This document shows, in pieces, positions 29,406 to 40,200 of a stretch of 64,000 bases of DNA. The notes under the pieces are model-generated. The model worked only from the letters and a program-made list of their open reading frames with translations. It had not been told where the DNA came from and did not search any database. The stretch is taken from contig NZ_JAMPJU010000001.1 in NCBI RefSeq assembly GCF_025840185.1, positions 62,001 through 126,000 on the forward strand, given 5' to 3'. Position numbers and translations under genes: made by a program. Origin of the DNA: Brenneria izbisi (GTDB taxonomy: Bacteria > Pseudomonadota > Gammaproteobacteria > Enterobacterales > Enterobacteriaceae). Within the stretch, counting starts at the first letter, position 1; each line of letters begins with the position of its first letter.

Positions 29406-30454
29406 GCCGCAAGCTCCTTAAGTGGTTTCAGCGCATTAATCTGTTTACGCCAAGATTGCTGTTCCGCGGTGCCTTCGGTGCGTTGTCCGAATAGTTGCGC
29501 AATCTGCGTGCCGTCAGCGGCGTACAGTTCCAGGCTGGTGACGATCCCGTCCGCCGTCGGTTTGCGAGTCACCCAGCTTTCGGCGATAGCGTTTTCAATC
29601 AGATGCAGGGTGAAATCCTGATTAAAGACGTTAATCCATTCGGCGTGTTGCGCCATGCGTTCTACACGTTCGATCTCGCCGGTGAAAATCTGCACGCAAC
29701 CGCGGTTGCCGACAAAGACCATGATTTCGTTTTTCGTTTCCTGGGCGGCAAACAGGATCTGTGACAGCGCATCGTTACTCACACGGTAGGCCAACTCATC
29801 GCTGACGGAGCGGAAAGCCTGCTGACGGGTGAGATTATAGCGTTTCAGCAGCATGAAGAATTGATGTACATCGGTCATGGCGCGCCAGTCTGCCTCCAAT
29901 TGCGGATGGGCTGTTGCGGCGGCGTTTGCCATCGGCTCGCCAGTCACCGGGCGGATCGCCAGCGTCGGATTGTCTGTACTGACAAACGTTTCGATAAACT
30001 GCCGCCAGGCTGACATCTCGGTGGTTTCGGTGGCATAGACCTTCAGGATGGCATCGCCCTGATGATCAAAGAACTGAATGCTCTGGCGTTCACCGCGAGG
30101 CGTCGTCTCGCATAAGGCGAAAGCGAAGGCCCATTGATGCAGGAACAAACGTAAATCCAATCCGCGCGGATTCAGGATCAGCCCCGCGTGACCATCCAGC
30201 GACTGATTCTGGTAATAACCAACGTGTTCATGCACCGCATAATGATTACGCGTGATCGACTTGGTATTACCAACCTGTTCCAGTGCGTTCAGCCAGCTTT
30301 TGGCACCGCCTTGTAAGCGCTGGGCATCCTGTCCGACGCGCGCGTGCGTCAGTTCCGCTTCGCTGATGCCGAGCAGCGCCGCCAGATCGCGGGCATACTT
30401 GCGGGGGTGGGCAATTTTAGCCTGGAGATATTGTTGGTAAATTGAAGTCTGCAT
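29402..30454 (-). CDS. hmuS: Hemin-degrading/trafficking factor HmuS
   Basis: A 350-residue cytoplasmic HemS/ChuS-family protein that binds or opens heme taken up by HmuTUV. It has the two-fold repeated heme-utilisation domain; segments such as [33 protein letters not shown] and [20 protein letters not shown] are characteristic. The ATG at 30454 gives [24 protein letters not shown] Fur-like box lies 39 bases upstream. The usual outer-membrane receptor gene hmuR is not next to it. Confidence 0.94.
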   Translation of the reverse strand: MQTSIYQQYLQAKIAHPRKYARDLAALLGISEAELTHARVGQDAQRLQGGAKSWLNALEQVGNTKSITRNHYAVHEHVGYYQNQSLDGHAGLILNPRGLDLRLFLHQWAFAFALCETTPRGERQSIQFFDHQGDAILKVYATETTEMSAWRQFIETFVSTDNPTLAIRPVTGEPMANAAATAHPQLEADWRAMTDVHQFFMLLKRYNLTRQQAFRSVSDELAYRVSNDALSQILFAAQETKNEIMVFVGNRGCVQIFTGEIERVERMAQHAEWINVFNQDFTLHLIENAIAESWVTRKPTADGIVTSLELYAADGTQIAQLFGQRTEGTAEQQSWRKQINALKPLKELAA

Positions 30455-30492
30455 TCTCGCTTTCCTATCTTTGGTCTTGGTATCATTTGGAA

Positions 30493-30511
30493 ATGAATGA
30501 GAATCATTTTC
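30493..30511 (-). promoter_or_regulatory. Fur-box-like site upstream of hmuS
   Basis: ATGAATGAGAATCATTTTC matches the 19-bp Fur consensus at about 14 of 19 positions, including the central AATCATT. Its place 39 bases before hmuS predicts iron-dependent repression of hmuSTUV. Confidence 0.75.
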
Positions 30512-30640
30512 ATGTAACAAAAAAGTTAATCAAGTGAAATTTTCTTAATACGTTCTTAATGCGTTTGTGCGGCGGGACGCGCTGCGGCTCATCTAACTAA
30601 ATGGCGCACATGTCAGCCACACCGCGAAAATCCACGATGA

Positions 30641-31462
30641 CTAGTACATTCTCCGGCTCATGCCCAGGATATCGATGATTTTGGCGGAAATTTCCTCAAC
30701 GGAATAATTGGTGGTATTGAGATATTTTATCTGGTGTTTGCGAAACAGCGCCTCAACTTCACTGAGCTCCATTCGGCATTGACGCAGAGACGCATAGCGA
30801 CTGTTGCCCCGGCGCTCTTCACGGATCGCCGCCAGCCGCTCGGCATCAATAGTCAGACCGAACAGTTTATGTTGATGCGGTTTCAGGGCGTCGGGCAAAC
30901 GCAGGTTGTCCATATCGTCGGCGATAAAGGGATAATTGGCGGCACGAATACCGAATTGCATTGCCAGATACAAGCTGGTGGGGGTTTTGCCGCAGCGCGA
31001 CACGCCCAGCAGGATAACCTGCGCCTGATCGAGATTGCGCAACGAAATACCGTCATCATGGGCCAGCGTATAATCGATGGCGGCGATTCGCGCATCATAC
31101 TTGCTCAGATTATTGGCCGTCAGCCCGTGGGTACGATTGGCGATAGGAGTGGGGGGAACATTCAGTTCTTCCTGCAACGGCGCAACCAGCGCCTGCACGA
31201 TGTCCTGACAAAATCCTTCGCTGCTAGTGATAATGTCACGCACCGTGGGGGTCACAATCGAGTAAAAAACCAGGGGACGTAAACCGCTTTGTTGGTAGGA
31301 CACATTGATCTGTTCACAAACCGCTTTGGCGCGTGTTTCACTTTCCACAAAGGGTAAAGTGTAACTCACCGTATTCACCGGAAACTGCGAAAGAACTGCG
31401 TGACCCAATACCTCGGCTGTAATGGCGGTACCGTCGGAGACATAAAATACGCTTCTTTCCAC
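30641..31462 (-). CDS. ppsR: PEP synthase regulatory kinase/pyrophosphorylase PpsR
   Basis: A 273-residue DUF299 enzyme that inactivates PEP synthase by ADP-dependent phosphorylation of a threonine and reactivates it by phosphate-dependent dephosphorylation. It opens [17 protein letters not shown] and has the P-loop GVSRCGKT at 153-160. It is divergent from its target ppsA, the same arrangement as in E. coli. Confidence 0.96.
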   Translation of the reverse strand: MERSVFYVSDGTAITAEVLGHAVLSQFPVNTVSYTLPFVESETRAKAVCEQINVSYQQSGLRPLVFYSIVTPTVRDIITSSEGFCQDIVQALVAPLQEELNVPPTPIANRTHGLTANNLSKYDARIAAIDYTLAHDDGISLRNLDQAQVILLGVSRCGKTPTSLYLAMQFGIRAANYPFIADDMDNLRLPDALKPHQHKLFGLTIDAERLAAIREERRGNSRYASLRQCRMELSEVEALFRKHQIKYLNTTNYSVEEISAKIIDILGMSRRMY

Positions 31463-31778
31463 ATGAACCTCTTGGGGGCTGGTCTTAAGTCAAAACATGT
31501 CTTTAGTGACAATAGGAAAAGTCGGGAAAAAAGGCGTTTTCACAATATTTCTTTTAAAACGCCATTTCATTATCTACATGATAAAAGTAGCAATCTTTTA
31601 CGTTATTGGATTTTTGCCTCGTTAAGCAATAGCTGACGATGAAATCAGTTTTTTTTCCTAGGTTGATCGATTCACCTTTCCATACTTTGTAAAGCGCTAT
31701 GTTACCCTCAGTAGGGTGAGACGTGTCCTCACAGAACTCTTTCATACCCTATATTGTATGCAGAAAGGATGATTTCCG
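31463..31778. promoter_or_regulatory. Divergent ppsR/ppsA promoter region
   Basis: This 316-base AT-rich gap carries both promoters. In the ppsA leader ACCCT-CAGT-AGGGT (31704-31717) overlaps a second repeat GTGAG-N7-CTCAC (31716-31732), so the two stems exclude each other. E. coli ppsA is activated by Cra, but I could not assign a clear Cra site here. AGAAAGGATG at 31761-31770 supplies the ppsA ribosome site. Confidence 0.5.
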
Positions 31779-34157
31779 ATGTCCAATAACGGCCCTGATT
31801 TGCGTAATGTCCTCTGGTATAACCAGCTTGGTATGCACGACGTTGAACGGGTAGGAGGCAAAAACGCCTCTCTGGGTGAGATGATCACCAACCTTTCAGA
31901 ACTTGGCGTTGCAGTCCCGAATGGCTTTGCGACAACAGCACAGGCGTTTAATGATTTTCTCAATCAAAGCGGTATCAATCAGCGTATTTATGAATTGCTG
32001 GATCACACGGATATTGACGATGTGAATCAACTGGCGAAAGCCGGTACGCAAATTCGTCAGTGGATTATTGATACGCCATTCCAGCCAGCGCTTGAAGCGG
32101 CGATCCGCGAGGCGTATCAGCAACTGGCTGATGGCGAGAAGGAGGCCTCTTTTGCCGTGCGCTCTTCCGCGACCGCGGAGGATATGCCGGATGCGTCGTT
32201 TGCCGGACAACAAGAAACCTTCCTGAATGTTCAGGGTATTGATGCGGTGATGGTGGCGGTGAAGCATGTGTTTGCCTCGCTGTTCAATGACCGCGCGATT
32301 TCTTACCGCGTGCATCAGGGATATGACCATCGCGGCGTGGCGTTATCGGCGGGCGTGCAGCGTATGGTGCGTTCCGATCTGGCGGCGGCGGGCGTCATGT
32401 TCACCATTGATACTGAGTCCGGCTTCGATCAGGTGGTATTCATTACCTCGGCGTATGGTCTGGGTGAGATGGTGGTGCAAGGCGCGGTCAACCCGGATGA
32501 GTTTTATGTGCACAAACCCACGCTGCTCAATGACAAGCCGGCAATCGTTCGTCGCAATATGGGGTCGAAAAAAATTCGCATGGTGTATGCGGCCAGCCAG
32601 GAGCACGGCAAGCAGGTGCGCATCGAAGATGTTCCCGAACAGCAACGTGTCCGCTTTAGTCTGACGGATGACGAAGTGCAGGCGCTGGCGCATCAGGCGC
32701 TGTTGATCGAGAAACATTATGGCCGCCCGATGGATATCGAATGGGCGAAAGATGGTCACACGGGCAAACTGTATATTGTGCAGGCACGTCCGGAAACGGT
32801 GCGTTCCAACGGTCAGGTGATGGAACGTTATCATCTGCCGAACAGCGGCAAGGTGCTGGCGGAAGGACGCGCGATCGGCCATCGCATTGGCGCCGGTGAA
32901 GTCAAAGTGATTCAGGACATCAGCGAAATGCATCTTATCAATGCGGGCGATGTGCTGGTGACGGATATGACCGACCCGGATTGGGAACCGATCATGAAGA
33001 AAGCCGCCGCGATTGTCACCAATCGCGGCGGTCGTACCTGTCACGCGGCGATTATTGCGCGTGAACTGGGTATCCCGGCGGTGGTGGGTTGCGGCGATGC
33101 CACCGAGCGTCTGCGCAATGGTCAGAAAGTCACCGTCTCTTGTGCGGAAGGCGATACCGGCTATGTTTATCAGGATCTGCTGGACTTCTCCGTCAAGAGT
33201 TCGCAGATTGATGAAATGCCCAACCTGCCGCTGAAAATCATGATGAATGTCGGCAACCCCGATCGGGCATTTGATTTCGCCTGTCTGCCAAACGATGGCG
33301 TCGGTCTGGCGCGTCTGGAGTTCATCATCAACCGCATGATTGGCGTGCATCCGCGCGCATTGCTGGAATTCGATCAGCAAACGCCGGAACTGCAACGTGA
33401 GATCACGGCGCTGATGAATGGCTATGACGATCCGGTGGAGTTCTATGTTGGCCGGCTGACGGAAGGGATTGCAACGCTGGCCGCCGCATTCTGGCCTAAA
33501 CGGGTTATCGTGCGTTTATCCGATTTTAAATCGAATGAATATGCCAACCTGTTGGGCGGCGAGCGTTATGAACCGGAAGAAGAAAACCCGATGCTGGGCT
33601 TCCGTGGCGCAGGCCGCTATGTTTCCCCGGACTTCAAAGCCTGCTTTGCGCTGGAATGCGCAGCGGTAAAACGCGTGCGTAATGATATGGGTCTGAAAAA
33701 CCTGGAGATCATGATCCCGTTTGTTCGTACCGTCGCCCAGGCGCAAGCGGTTATCGAAGAACTGGCTCGTCAAGGCTTACGGCGTGGTGAAGATGGCCTC
33801 AAAATCATCATGATGTGCGAGATCCCCTCCAATGCGTTGCTGGCGGAAGAATTCCTGCAACATTTTGACGGCTTCTCCATCGGTTCGAACGATATGACGC
33901 AGTTGGCGTTGGGGTTGGATCGGGATTCCGGCGTGGTCTCCGAACTGTTTGACGAGCGCAATGATGCGGTCAAGGCCCTGCTGTCAATGGCGATCAAAGC
34001 CGCCAAAAAACAGGGTAAATATGTCGGCATCTGCGGTCAGGGGCCTTCGGATCATGAGGACTTCGCCATCTGGCTGATGGAGCAGGGGATTGACAGTCTG
34101 TCCCTGAACCCGGATACCGTGGTGCAAACCTGGCTGAATCTGGCGGAACATCAGTAA
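31779..34157 (+). CDS. ppsA: Phosphoenolpyruvate synthase
   Basis: Converts pyruvate, ATP and water to PEP, AMP and phosphate for gluconeogenesis. The 792-residue protein has an N-terminal ATP-grasp domain ([20 protein letters not shown]), the phosphohistidine swivel domain with His422 in [14 protein letters not shown], and the C-terminal PEP/pyruvate barrel ([17 protein letters not shown]). The Thr before the His (RTCHA) is the site acted on by PpsR in E. coli. A strong terminator follows. Confidence 0.97.
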   Translation: MSNNGPDLRNVLWYNQLGMHDVERVGGKNASLGEMITNLSELGVAVPNGFATTAQAFNDFLNQSGINQRIYELLDHTDIDDVNQLAKAGTQIRQWIIDTPFQPALEAAIREAYQQLADGEKEASFAVRSSATAEDMPDASFAGQQETFLNVQGIDAVMVAVKHVFASLFNDRAISYRVHQGYDHRGVALSAGVQRMVRSDLAAAGVMFTIDTESGFDQVVFITSAYGLGEMVVQGAVNPDEFYVHKPTLLNDKPAIVRRNMGSKKIRMVYAASQEHGKQVRIEDVPEQQRVRFSLTDDEVQALAHQALLIEKHYGRPMDIEWAKDGHTGKLYIVQARPETVRSNGQVMERYHLPNSGKVLAEGRAIGHRIGAGEVKVIQDISEMHLINAGDVLVTDMTDPDWEPIMKKAAAIVTNRGGRTCHAAIIARELGIPAVVGCGDATERLRNGQKVTVSCAEGDTGYVYQDLLDFSVKSSQIDEMPNLPLKIMMNVGNPDRAFDFACLPNDGVGLARLEFIINRMIGVHPRALLEFDQQTPELQREITALMNGYDDPVEFYVGRLTEGIATLAAAFWPKRVIVRLSDFKSNEYANLLGGERYEPEEENPMLGFRGAGRYVSPDFKACFALECAAVKRVRNDMGLKNLEIMIPFVRTVAQAQAVIEELARQGLRRGEDGLKIIMMCEIPSNALLAEEFLQHFDGFSIGSNDMTQLALGLDRDSGVVSELFDERNDAVKALLSMAIKAAKKQGKYVGICGQGPSDHEDFAIWLMEQGIDSLSLNPDTVVQTWLNLAEHQ

Positions 34158-34177
34158 TCTTTTGATAAACTGAACCA

Positions 34178-34217
34178 ACGCCCGCTAGCGATAAAGCCAC
34201 TAGCGGGCGTTTTTTTT
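34178..34217 (+). terminator. Intrinsic terminator of ppsA
   Basis: ACGCCCGCTAG (34178-34188) and CTAGCGGGCGT (34200-34210) form a perfect 11-bp GC-rich stem followed by eight T. Confidence 0.93.
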
Positions 34218-34245
34218 CGCCGTCACCGCTATTAATATAATCGTG

Positions 34246-35289
34246 TTACTGGTTAATCAGGAATGATTTGAACTGTGGCGTCATCACGGCGCTGAAGCCA
34301 TCGCCTTTCCTGGTGATTAAATAAACCGCCAATCCTTGTTGTTCCGCCAGTTTTAAGGCTTTCTCCGTACCCAGCACCATCAACCCGGTATCCCAGCCAT
34401 CAGCTTCCAGCGCCGTCGGCGCGATAACCGTGGCGGAAACCAGTTGATGCGTAATCGGTCGCCCGGTGGCGGGGTCGATAACATGGGAGTAACGTTTTCC
34501 CTCCAGTTCAAAATAATTACGGTAACTGCCGGAGGTGCTGATGGCGTAGCCCTGTAAATTCACGGCGGCCTGCATCGCATTTTCCTGATCGGTCGGTTTC
34601 TGGATGGCCACCCGCCACGGCTTGCCTTCCGCATTGATCCCGCGGCTGGAGATCGCGCCGCCCACAGAAACCAGATAATTGGTAATCCCTTTACGCGCCA
34701 TCAGTTGCGCCAGCACATCGGCCCCATAGCCTTCGCCCAGCGTGGAGAGATCCACATATAAATCAGGCAGGTCTTTTTGCAGCCATTCGCCGCGTGAATT
34801 ACTGAGTAACGTCAGGTGCTTCAGTCCCACCTTTTGCTTCGCCAGATCGATCTGTTGCTGGGAAGGGATGGTGACGGGCTGTTTTTGCGGCCCGAATCCC
34901 CACAGATTGACCAGCGGCCCAACGGTAATGTCCATCGCGTCATCCGTCGCTCTGCCGATACGCTGTGCCGCCAGAATAATATCCGCCATGCCGTTGCTGA
35001 TAGGTTGAGGGTCGGTGCCGTGATATTGATTAAATCGTGATAACGTTGAGTGTTGACGGTAGGTGGAGATTTCATCATTGGCCTGTTCCAGCAAGCGTTC
35101 AATTTCCTGCTGTAATTGCGTTTTACTCTCAGCCAGATCTCCGCTGATTTTTACACTGTAAAACGTCCCCATCGTCTTACCCTCAATCGTCAGCAAGGGA
35201 CGCGGCGACGTTTGGGTTGCATTATCACAGGCGGTAAGCAGGCTGAACAGGCAGCCCAGTATTAATCCCTTAACGGCGAGATTGGTCAT
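34246..35289 (-). CDS. apbE: ApbE-family FAD:protein FMN transferase lipoprotein
   Basis: A 347-residue periplasmic lipoprotein (lipobox LLTAC, Cys21). ApbE enzymes attach FMN to threonines of NqrB/NqrC/RnfG-type proteins. Family motifs are IEGKTMGTFYSVKI, DLSTLGEGYGADVLAQ, VSVGGAISSRG and SHVIDPATGRPI. Usually the gene follows nqrF; here it stands alone between ppsA and rprA. It is either displaced or serves another flavoprotein, but the fold assignment is firm. Confidence 0.88.
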   Translation of the reverse strand: MTNLAVKGLILGCLFSLLTACDNATQTSPRPLLTIEGKTMGTFYSVKISGDLAESKTQLQQEIERLLEQANDEISTYRQHSTLSRFNQYHGTDPQPISNGMADIILAAQRIGRATDDAMDITVGPLVNLWGFGPQKQPVTIPSQQQIDLAKQKVGLKHLTLLSNSRGEWLQKDLPDLYVDLSTLGEGYGADVLAQLMARKGITNYLVSVGGAISSRGINAEGKPWRVAIQKPTDQENAMQAAVNLQGYAISTSGSYRNYFELEGKRYSHVIDPATGRPITHQLVSATVIAPTALEADGWDTGLMVLGTEKALKLAEQQGLAVYLITRKGDGFSAVMTPQFKSFLINQ

Positions 35290-35479
35290 GAAAACTCCCG
35301 GAAATAAAGCGGCACACGGTAACCAATAAAGTAAAGCGGATGAAATGCCAATAACAGATTAACAAAAACAGGATTAACCGCAATTTTCGGTGGGGAATGT
35401 CCACCCGCATTGGGTATCGAAACTCGGTTTTGCCCAGGATAAAGAACGAAAGAGAACAGATGAGATTGATAAGCGGGAT

Positions 35480-35586
35480 AAAAAAAAGCCCATCTCAGGG
35501 GATGGGCAAAGACTACACACAGCAATTCGTTACTAACTCTGACGAGGAGGAAACCTTATTGACAAACAGTAGGTTGAAAACCAACG
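35480..35586 (-). ncRNA. rprA: RprA small regulatory RNA homologue
   Basis: On the minus strand the 3' half carries AACGAATTGCTGTGTGTAG followed by TCTTTGCCCATC (complement of 35496-35531). This is essentially identical to the 3' half of E. coli RprA as I recall it. It ends in the terminator GCCCATC-CCCTGA-GATGGGC plus eight T (complement of 35480-35507). The position next to ydiK is also that of E. coli. RprA is an Hfq-dependent activator of rpoS translation under Rcs control. The 5' half (GGTTTTCAACC hairpin and onward) is diverged. The 5' end is estimated from length and promoter geometry. Confidence 0.85.
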
Positions 35587-35624
35587 CTTGTATTCAGGTT
35601 AGGGATTCTGCGGTGTTTAGTCAT

Positions 35625-35638
35625 TAAGAATCATCCTA
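35625..35638 (-). promoter_or_regulatory. RcsB-box-like site upstream of rprA
   Basis: TAAGAATCATCCTA (plus strand) matches the RcsAB/RcsB box consensus TAAGAATATTCCTA at 12 of 14 positions. It lies about 40-50 bases upstream of the estimated rprA start, the expected place for RcsB activation. Confidence 0.75.
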
Positions 35639-35792
35639 ATGGTTAATTGTTTTTTAACAGTGCGGTGCTGGCAGGCCAGCTACAGTGAGAGAAGTTAGCG
35701 TGATAATCGAAAAAACATCACTTCATTAGGAATAATCCCTGATTTAAGCGGTGACACATTAAGGTTTCTTACTGTTAAGTATGAATAATTAC

Positions 35793-35813
35793 GTGGGTGG
35801 TTCGACCACCCAC
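35793..35813 (-). terminator. Perfect hairpin after ydiK
   Basis: GTGGGTGGT-TCG-ACCACCCAC is a perfect 9-bp GC-rich stem with a three-base loop, 15 bases past the ydiK stop. On the ydiK strand it is followed by GTAATTATTCAT, not a true T run. It may be a weak terminator or an mRNA-protecting hairpin. The remainder of 35290-35827 is rprA, its promoter and AT-rich spacer. Confidence 0.6.
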
Positions 35814-35827
35814 ATGGACGATGAGCA

Positions 35828-36937
35828 TCAATCTTTGCCGGGATTGTCTGGCGGGGCAACGGCAATGATATTTTCCGGTTCGGGGACTTCTCTCATCCAG
35901 GCGAACAGCAGTCGGTAGGAAACCGCCAGTACGACCGGACCAATAAACAAACCGATCATGCCAAAGGCCAGTAAACCGCCGATGACGCCGCAAAGGATCA
36001 ATAGCATGGGCAGGTCGGCCCCCATGCGGATTAATATGGGACGCAGCACGTTGTCAATTGTGCCGACGATACAACTCCAGACCAGCAGAACCGTACCCCA
36101 GGTGGTGTCGCCGCTCCAGTAAAGCCAGATAATGGCCGGGATCAGCACCGGCAGCGGCCCCAACTGGGCAAGGCAGAACAGAAACATCAGGACAGTCAGT
36201 AAGATAGTATAGGGAATGCCGGATATCCCCAGCCCGATGCCTCCCAACAATGACTGTACAATGGCGGTGACGACCACGCCCAACGCCACGGCGCGGATTG
36301 ACTGAGCCGCCAGGATCACCGCGGTATCGCCGCGCTCTTGCCCCAGACGGATGGCAAAATGGCGCACGGATTTGGCGACGGCTTCGCCTTTATAATACAG
36401 CAGGGCGCTGAATATCAGCATCAGCCCACAGTGCATCAGGAAGCGGCCCACATGCGCGGCTTGCGCCACCAGCCAGGTAGCGGTTTTGCCAAAGTAAGGC
36501 TGAACCTTGGTGAAGATACCGCTGCCGCCGCTTTGCAGCAGCAATTGCCAGCTACTAAAAAGCTTATCGCCAACCAGTGGAATGGCGGTCAGCCAGTCCA
36601 TTGACGGCGGCCCGATTTTCTCCTGATTAGCACCCCAGTTCATCAAGGCGGAACTGTTGTCCACCACGCTGTTGACCAGGATGGCTATCGGCATGACGAA
36701 CAGCAGGATCAGCAGTAAGGTCATTACCAGAACCGCCAGTGAACGGCGGCCCCACAGTAGCGCCTGAAGTTTAATCAGCAGTGGCCAGGTGGCGATCACG
36801 ACCATACACGCCCAGGCAAACCCCAAAATAAAAGGCTGCACCACCCAAAAACAGGCAATAATCATGAAGGTGACAAATAGCAGGCTGAATAATATTCTGG
36901 CTAAGTCGAAACGTTGTGGTTGAGAGTGCTTTATCAA
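35828..36937 (-). CDS. ydiK: YdiK, AI-2E/PerM-family membrane protein
   Basis: A 369-residue inner-membrane protein with about eight hydrophobic segments, matching E. coli YdiK throughout (FILGFAWACMVVIATWPLL, GRRSLAVLVMTLLL, DTTWGTVLLVWSCIVGTIDN, GLLAFGMIGLFIGPVVLA). The family includes the AI-2 exporter TqsA and various antiporters. The YdiK substrate is unknown. The gene order rprA-ydiK-ydiJ is conserved, but here ydiK is divergent from ydiJ. Confidence 0.92.
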   Translation of the reverse strand: MIKHSQPQRFDLARILFSLLFVTFMIIACFWVVQPFILGFAWACMVVIATWPLLIKLQALLWGRRSLAVLVMTLLLILLFVMPIAILVNSVVDNSSALMNWGANQEKIGPPSMDWLTAIPLVGDKLFSSWQLLLQSGGSGIFTKVQPYFGKTATWLVAQAAHVGRFLMHCGLMLIFSALLYYKGEAVAKSVRHFAIRLGQERGDTAVILAAQSIRAVALGVVVTAIVQSLLGGIGLGISGIPYTILLTVLMFLFCLAQLGPLPVLIPAIIWLYWSGDTTWGTVLLVWSCIVGTIDNVLRPILIRMGADLPMLLILCGVIGGLLAFGMIGLFIGPVVLAVSYRLLFAWMREVPEPENIIAVAPPDNPGKD

Positions 36938-37286
36938 TTAATGTACCTCATTAAGACTCGAAAACTGTGCCTTCAAACACGACGCCGCTTTTCCAGAGCG
37001 ATGTAAGCGGCGACAATTTATCATGGGATATTTCCGGGCTTTTTGACAGCCTGTTGAACGTTTTGTTGGTGAAACAGAGGAAACCCGGCATGCTGTAGGT
37101 TTTTGCCGATCAAGTTGCGCATCCTTTGCTGAAATATGATATATCCTTCATCCTTCACGTTGCCGGGAGGCGTATTGGCTAGCCTGAACACCATTAGGCG
37201 TTGCGCTATCGCCGCCTTCCCGCGCCTTGAAATCAATAATGACATCATTGGCAAATATTACTTTGTACAGACAGGGTCAAACGATA

Positions 37287-40200
37287 ATGATCCCACAGAT
37301 CTCTCAGTCACCCGGCCTCGTTCAGCCGGTGCTTAATTTTTTGGAAGCCTTGAAGCAAAATGGATTTACTGGCGATACGGCGACAGACTACGCCGATCGG
37401 CTGACAATGGCGACAGATAACAGTATCTATCAACTTTTGCCGGATGCGGTGGTTTTTCCCCGTTCCAGCGCGGATGTGGCTATTCTGGCGCGTCTGGCGG
37501 GCGAAGCGCGTTTTCTTGGTCTGACATTCACCCCGCGCGGCGGGGGAACCGGCACCAATGGTCAGGCGTTGAATCGCGGCATTGTGGTGGATATGTCCCG
37601 CTACATGAACCGTATTCTGGAAATGAATCCTGAGCAAGGGTGGGTGCGGGTCGAAGCCGGCGTGATCAAAGACCAGCTTAACCAATATCTCAAACCCTTT
37701 GGCTATTTCTTTGCACCGGAACTTTCCACCAGCAACCGCGCCACGCTGGGCGGGATGATCAATACCGATGCATCGGGGCAGGGTTCGCTGGTTTACGGCA
37801 AAACCTCCGATCACGTACTGGGACTACGCGCGTTGCTGCTGGGAGGCGAGATGCTGGATACACAGGCAATGCCGGTGGAACTGGCCGAGCAGTTGGCGCA
37901 GGAAGCGTCCGCCGTCGGACGTATTTACCACACGGTGTTGCATCGTTGCCGTGAACAACGGCAACTGATCCTCGATAAATTCCCGCAATTAAATCGTTTC
38001 CTCACCGGCTACGATTTACGCCATGTTTTCAGTGATGATTTAAAAACGTTTGATCTAACCCGCATTTTGACCGGTTCGGAAGGGACGCTGGCGTTTATTA
38101 CCGAAGCGAAACTCGATATCACGCCGTTGCCGAAAGTACGGCGGCTGGTGAATATCAAATATGACTCCTTCAACTCGGCGTTGCGTAATGCGCCGTTCAT
38201 GGTGGAAGCGCAGGCGTTGTCGGTGGAAACCGTCGATTCAAAAGTGTTGAATCTGGCGCGTGAAGATATTGTCTGGCACTCCGTCAGCGAACTGATTACC
38301 GATGTCCCGAATCAGGAGATGCTGGGGCTGAATATCGTTGAGTTTGCCGGGGATGATGAAACCCTGATCGACGGCCAAGTCAAAACCCTGTGCGCACGCC
38401 TTGATGAATTGCTGGCCGCGGGTGAAGCCGGGGTGATCGGTTATCAGACCTGCAACGATCTGGCGGGCATTGAGCGTATTTACGGCATGCGTAAGAAAGC
38501 GGTCGGTTTGCTGGGCAACAGTAAAGGGCAGGCAAAGCCGATCCCGTTTGCTGAAGATACCTGCGTACCGCCGCAGCATCTGGCGGATTATATCGAAGAG
38601 TTTCGCGAGCTTCTGGACCGCCATAATCTGACCTACGGTATGTTTGGTCATGTAGACGCCGGGGTTTTGCATGTTCGTCCGGCGCTGGATATGTGCGATC
38701 CGCAGCAGGAAATGCTGATGAAGCAGCTTTCCGATCACGTCGTCGCGCTGACGGCGAAATACGGCGGCCTGCTGTGGGGGGAACACGGCAAAGGCTTCCG
38801 CGCCGAATACAGCCCGGCGTTTTTTGGCGCCGAACTGTATGCGGAATTGCGCCGCATCAAGGCGGCATTCGATCCTGATAACCGTCTCAACCCGGGGAAA
38901 ATCTGTGCGCCGCTGGAAGTCGATGCGCCGATGATGAAAGTTGATGCGGTCAAGCGCGGCACTTACGATCGCACCATCCCGCTGACGGTGCGCACCGCTT
39001 TCCGGGGCGCGATGGATTGTAATGGCAACGGGCTATGCTTCAATTTTGATGCCCGCAGCCCGATGTGTCCTTCCATGAAGATCACTGGGAACCGCATCCA
39101 TTCGCCGAAAGGCCGGGCGACGCTGGTGCGTGAATGGCTGCGGCTGCTGGCGGAGCAAGGCGTCGATCCGTTGGCGCTGGAGAAAATGCTGCCGCGGCAG
39201 AAGTTCAGCCTGCGCCTGTTGATTCGAAAAACCCGCAACACTTTGCAAGCGCGTCAGGGCGAGTATGATTTTTCCCATGAAGTGAAAGAGGCGATGTCAG
39301 GCTGCCTGGCGTGCAAAGCTTGCTCGACGCAATGTCCGATAAAAATCGACGTGCCGAGCTTCCGTTCCCGCTTTCTTCAGTTGTATCACACCCGTTACTT
39401 GCGTCCGATGCGCGATTATCTGGTCGCTGGGGTCGAAAGCTATGCGCCGTTGATGGCGCGCAGTCCCAGGATTTTCAATTTCTTTCTCAACATGCCGTCG
39501 GTCAATGCTATGAGTCGCCGACAGATCGGCATGGTGGATTTGCCGTTGCTTTCCTCGCCGTCACTGCGTCAGCAGTTTGCCGGTCACCGTGCGACACAAA
39601 CTACGTTGGAGCGACTGGAGCAATTGTCCGATGCAGAACGGCAACACTATGTGCTGATCGTGCAGGACCCGTTCACCAGCTATTATGACGCGCAGGTGGT
39701 AGCCGATTTTATTCATCTGGCGGAGAAACTGAATTTAAAGCCGGTGCTGCTGCCGTTCTCGCCGAATGGCAAAGCGCAGCACATTAAAGGTTTCCTGCAA
39801 CGCTTTGCGAAGACGGCGGCCAGAACTTCGGATTTCCTTAATCGAGTGGCGAAACTGGGTATGCCGATGGTGGGCGTCGATCCGGCGCTGGTGCTCTGCT
39901 ATCGTGATGAATACCGTGAAATTCTGGGTGACAAACGCGGCGATTTTCAGGTGCAACTGGTGCATGAATGGTTGGTGACTGTGCTGGAAGAATATGCGCC
40001 CCAGGCGATGACGGGCGAATCGTGGTATCTGTTCGGGCATTGTACGGAAACCACGGCGTTGCCCGCCAGTACCCGGCAGTGGGCCGATATCTTCGCGCGT
40101 TTTGGCGCCAGACTGGAAAACGTCAGCGTAGGTTGCTGCGGCATGGCTGGCACCTATGGTCATGAAAGTAAAAATCTGGCGAACTCGCGGGGCATTTATG

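Noticed and set aside
30521-30640. Possible hemP/hmuP small gene between hmuS and ppsR
   Set aside because: Frames on both strands are broken by stops and lack the HemP motif.
31630-31660. Terminator-like CTGA/TCAG hairpin with T run in the ppsR-ppsA gap
   Set aside because: Only a 4-bp stem; the T run is more likely part of an AT-rich promoter.
32343-33395. 350-codon frame opposite ppsA
   Set aside because: Shadow of ppsA with no recognisable domain or ribosome site.
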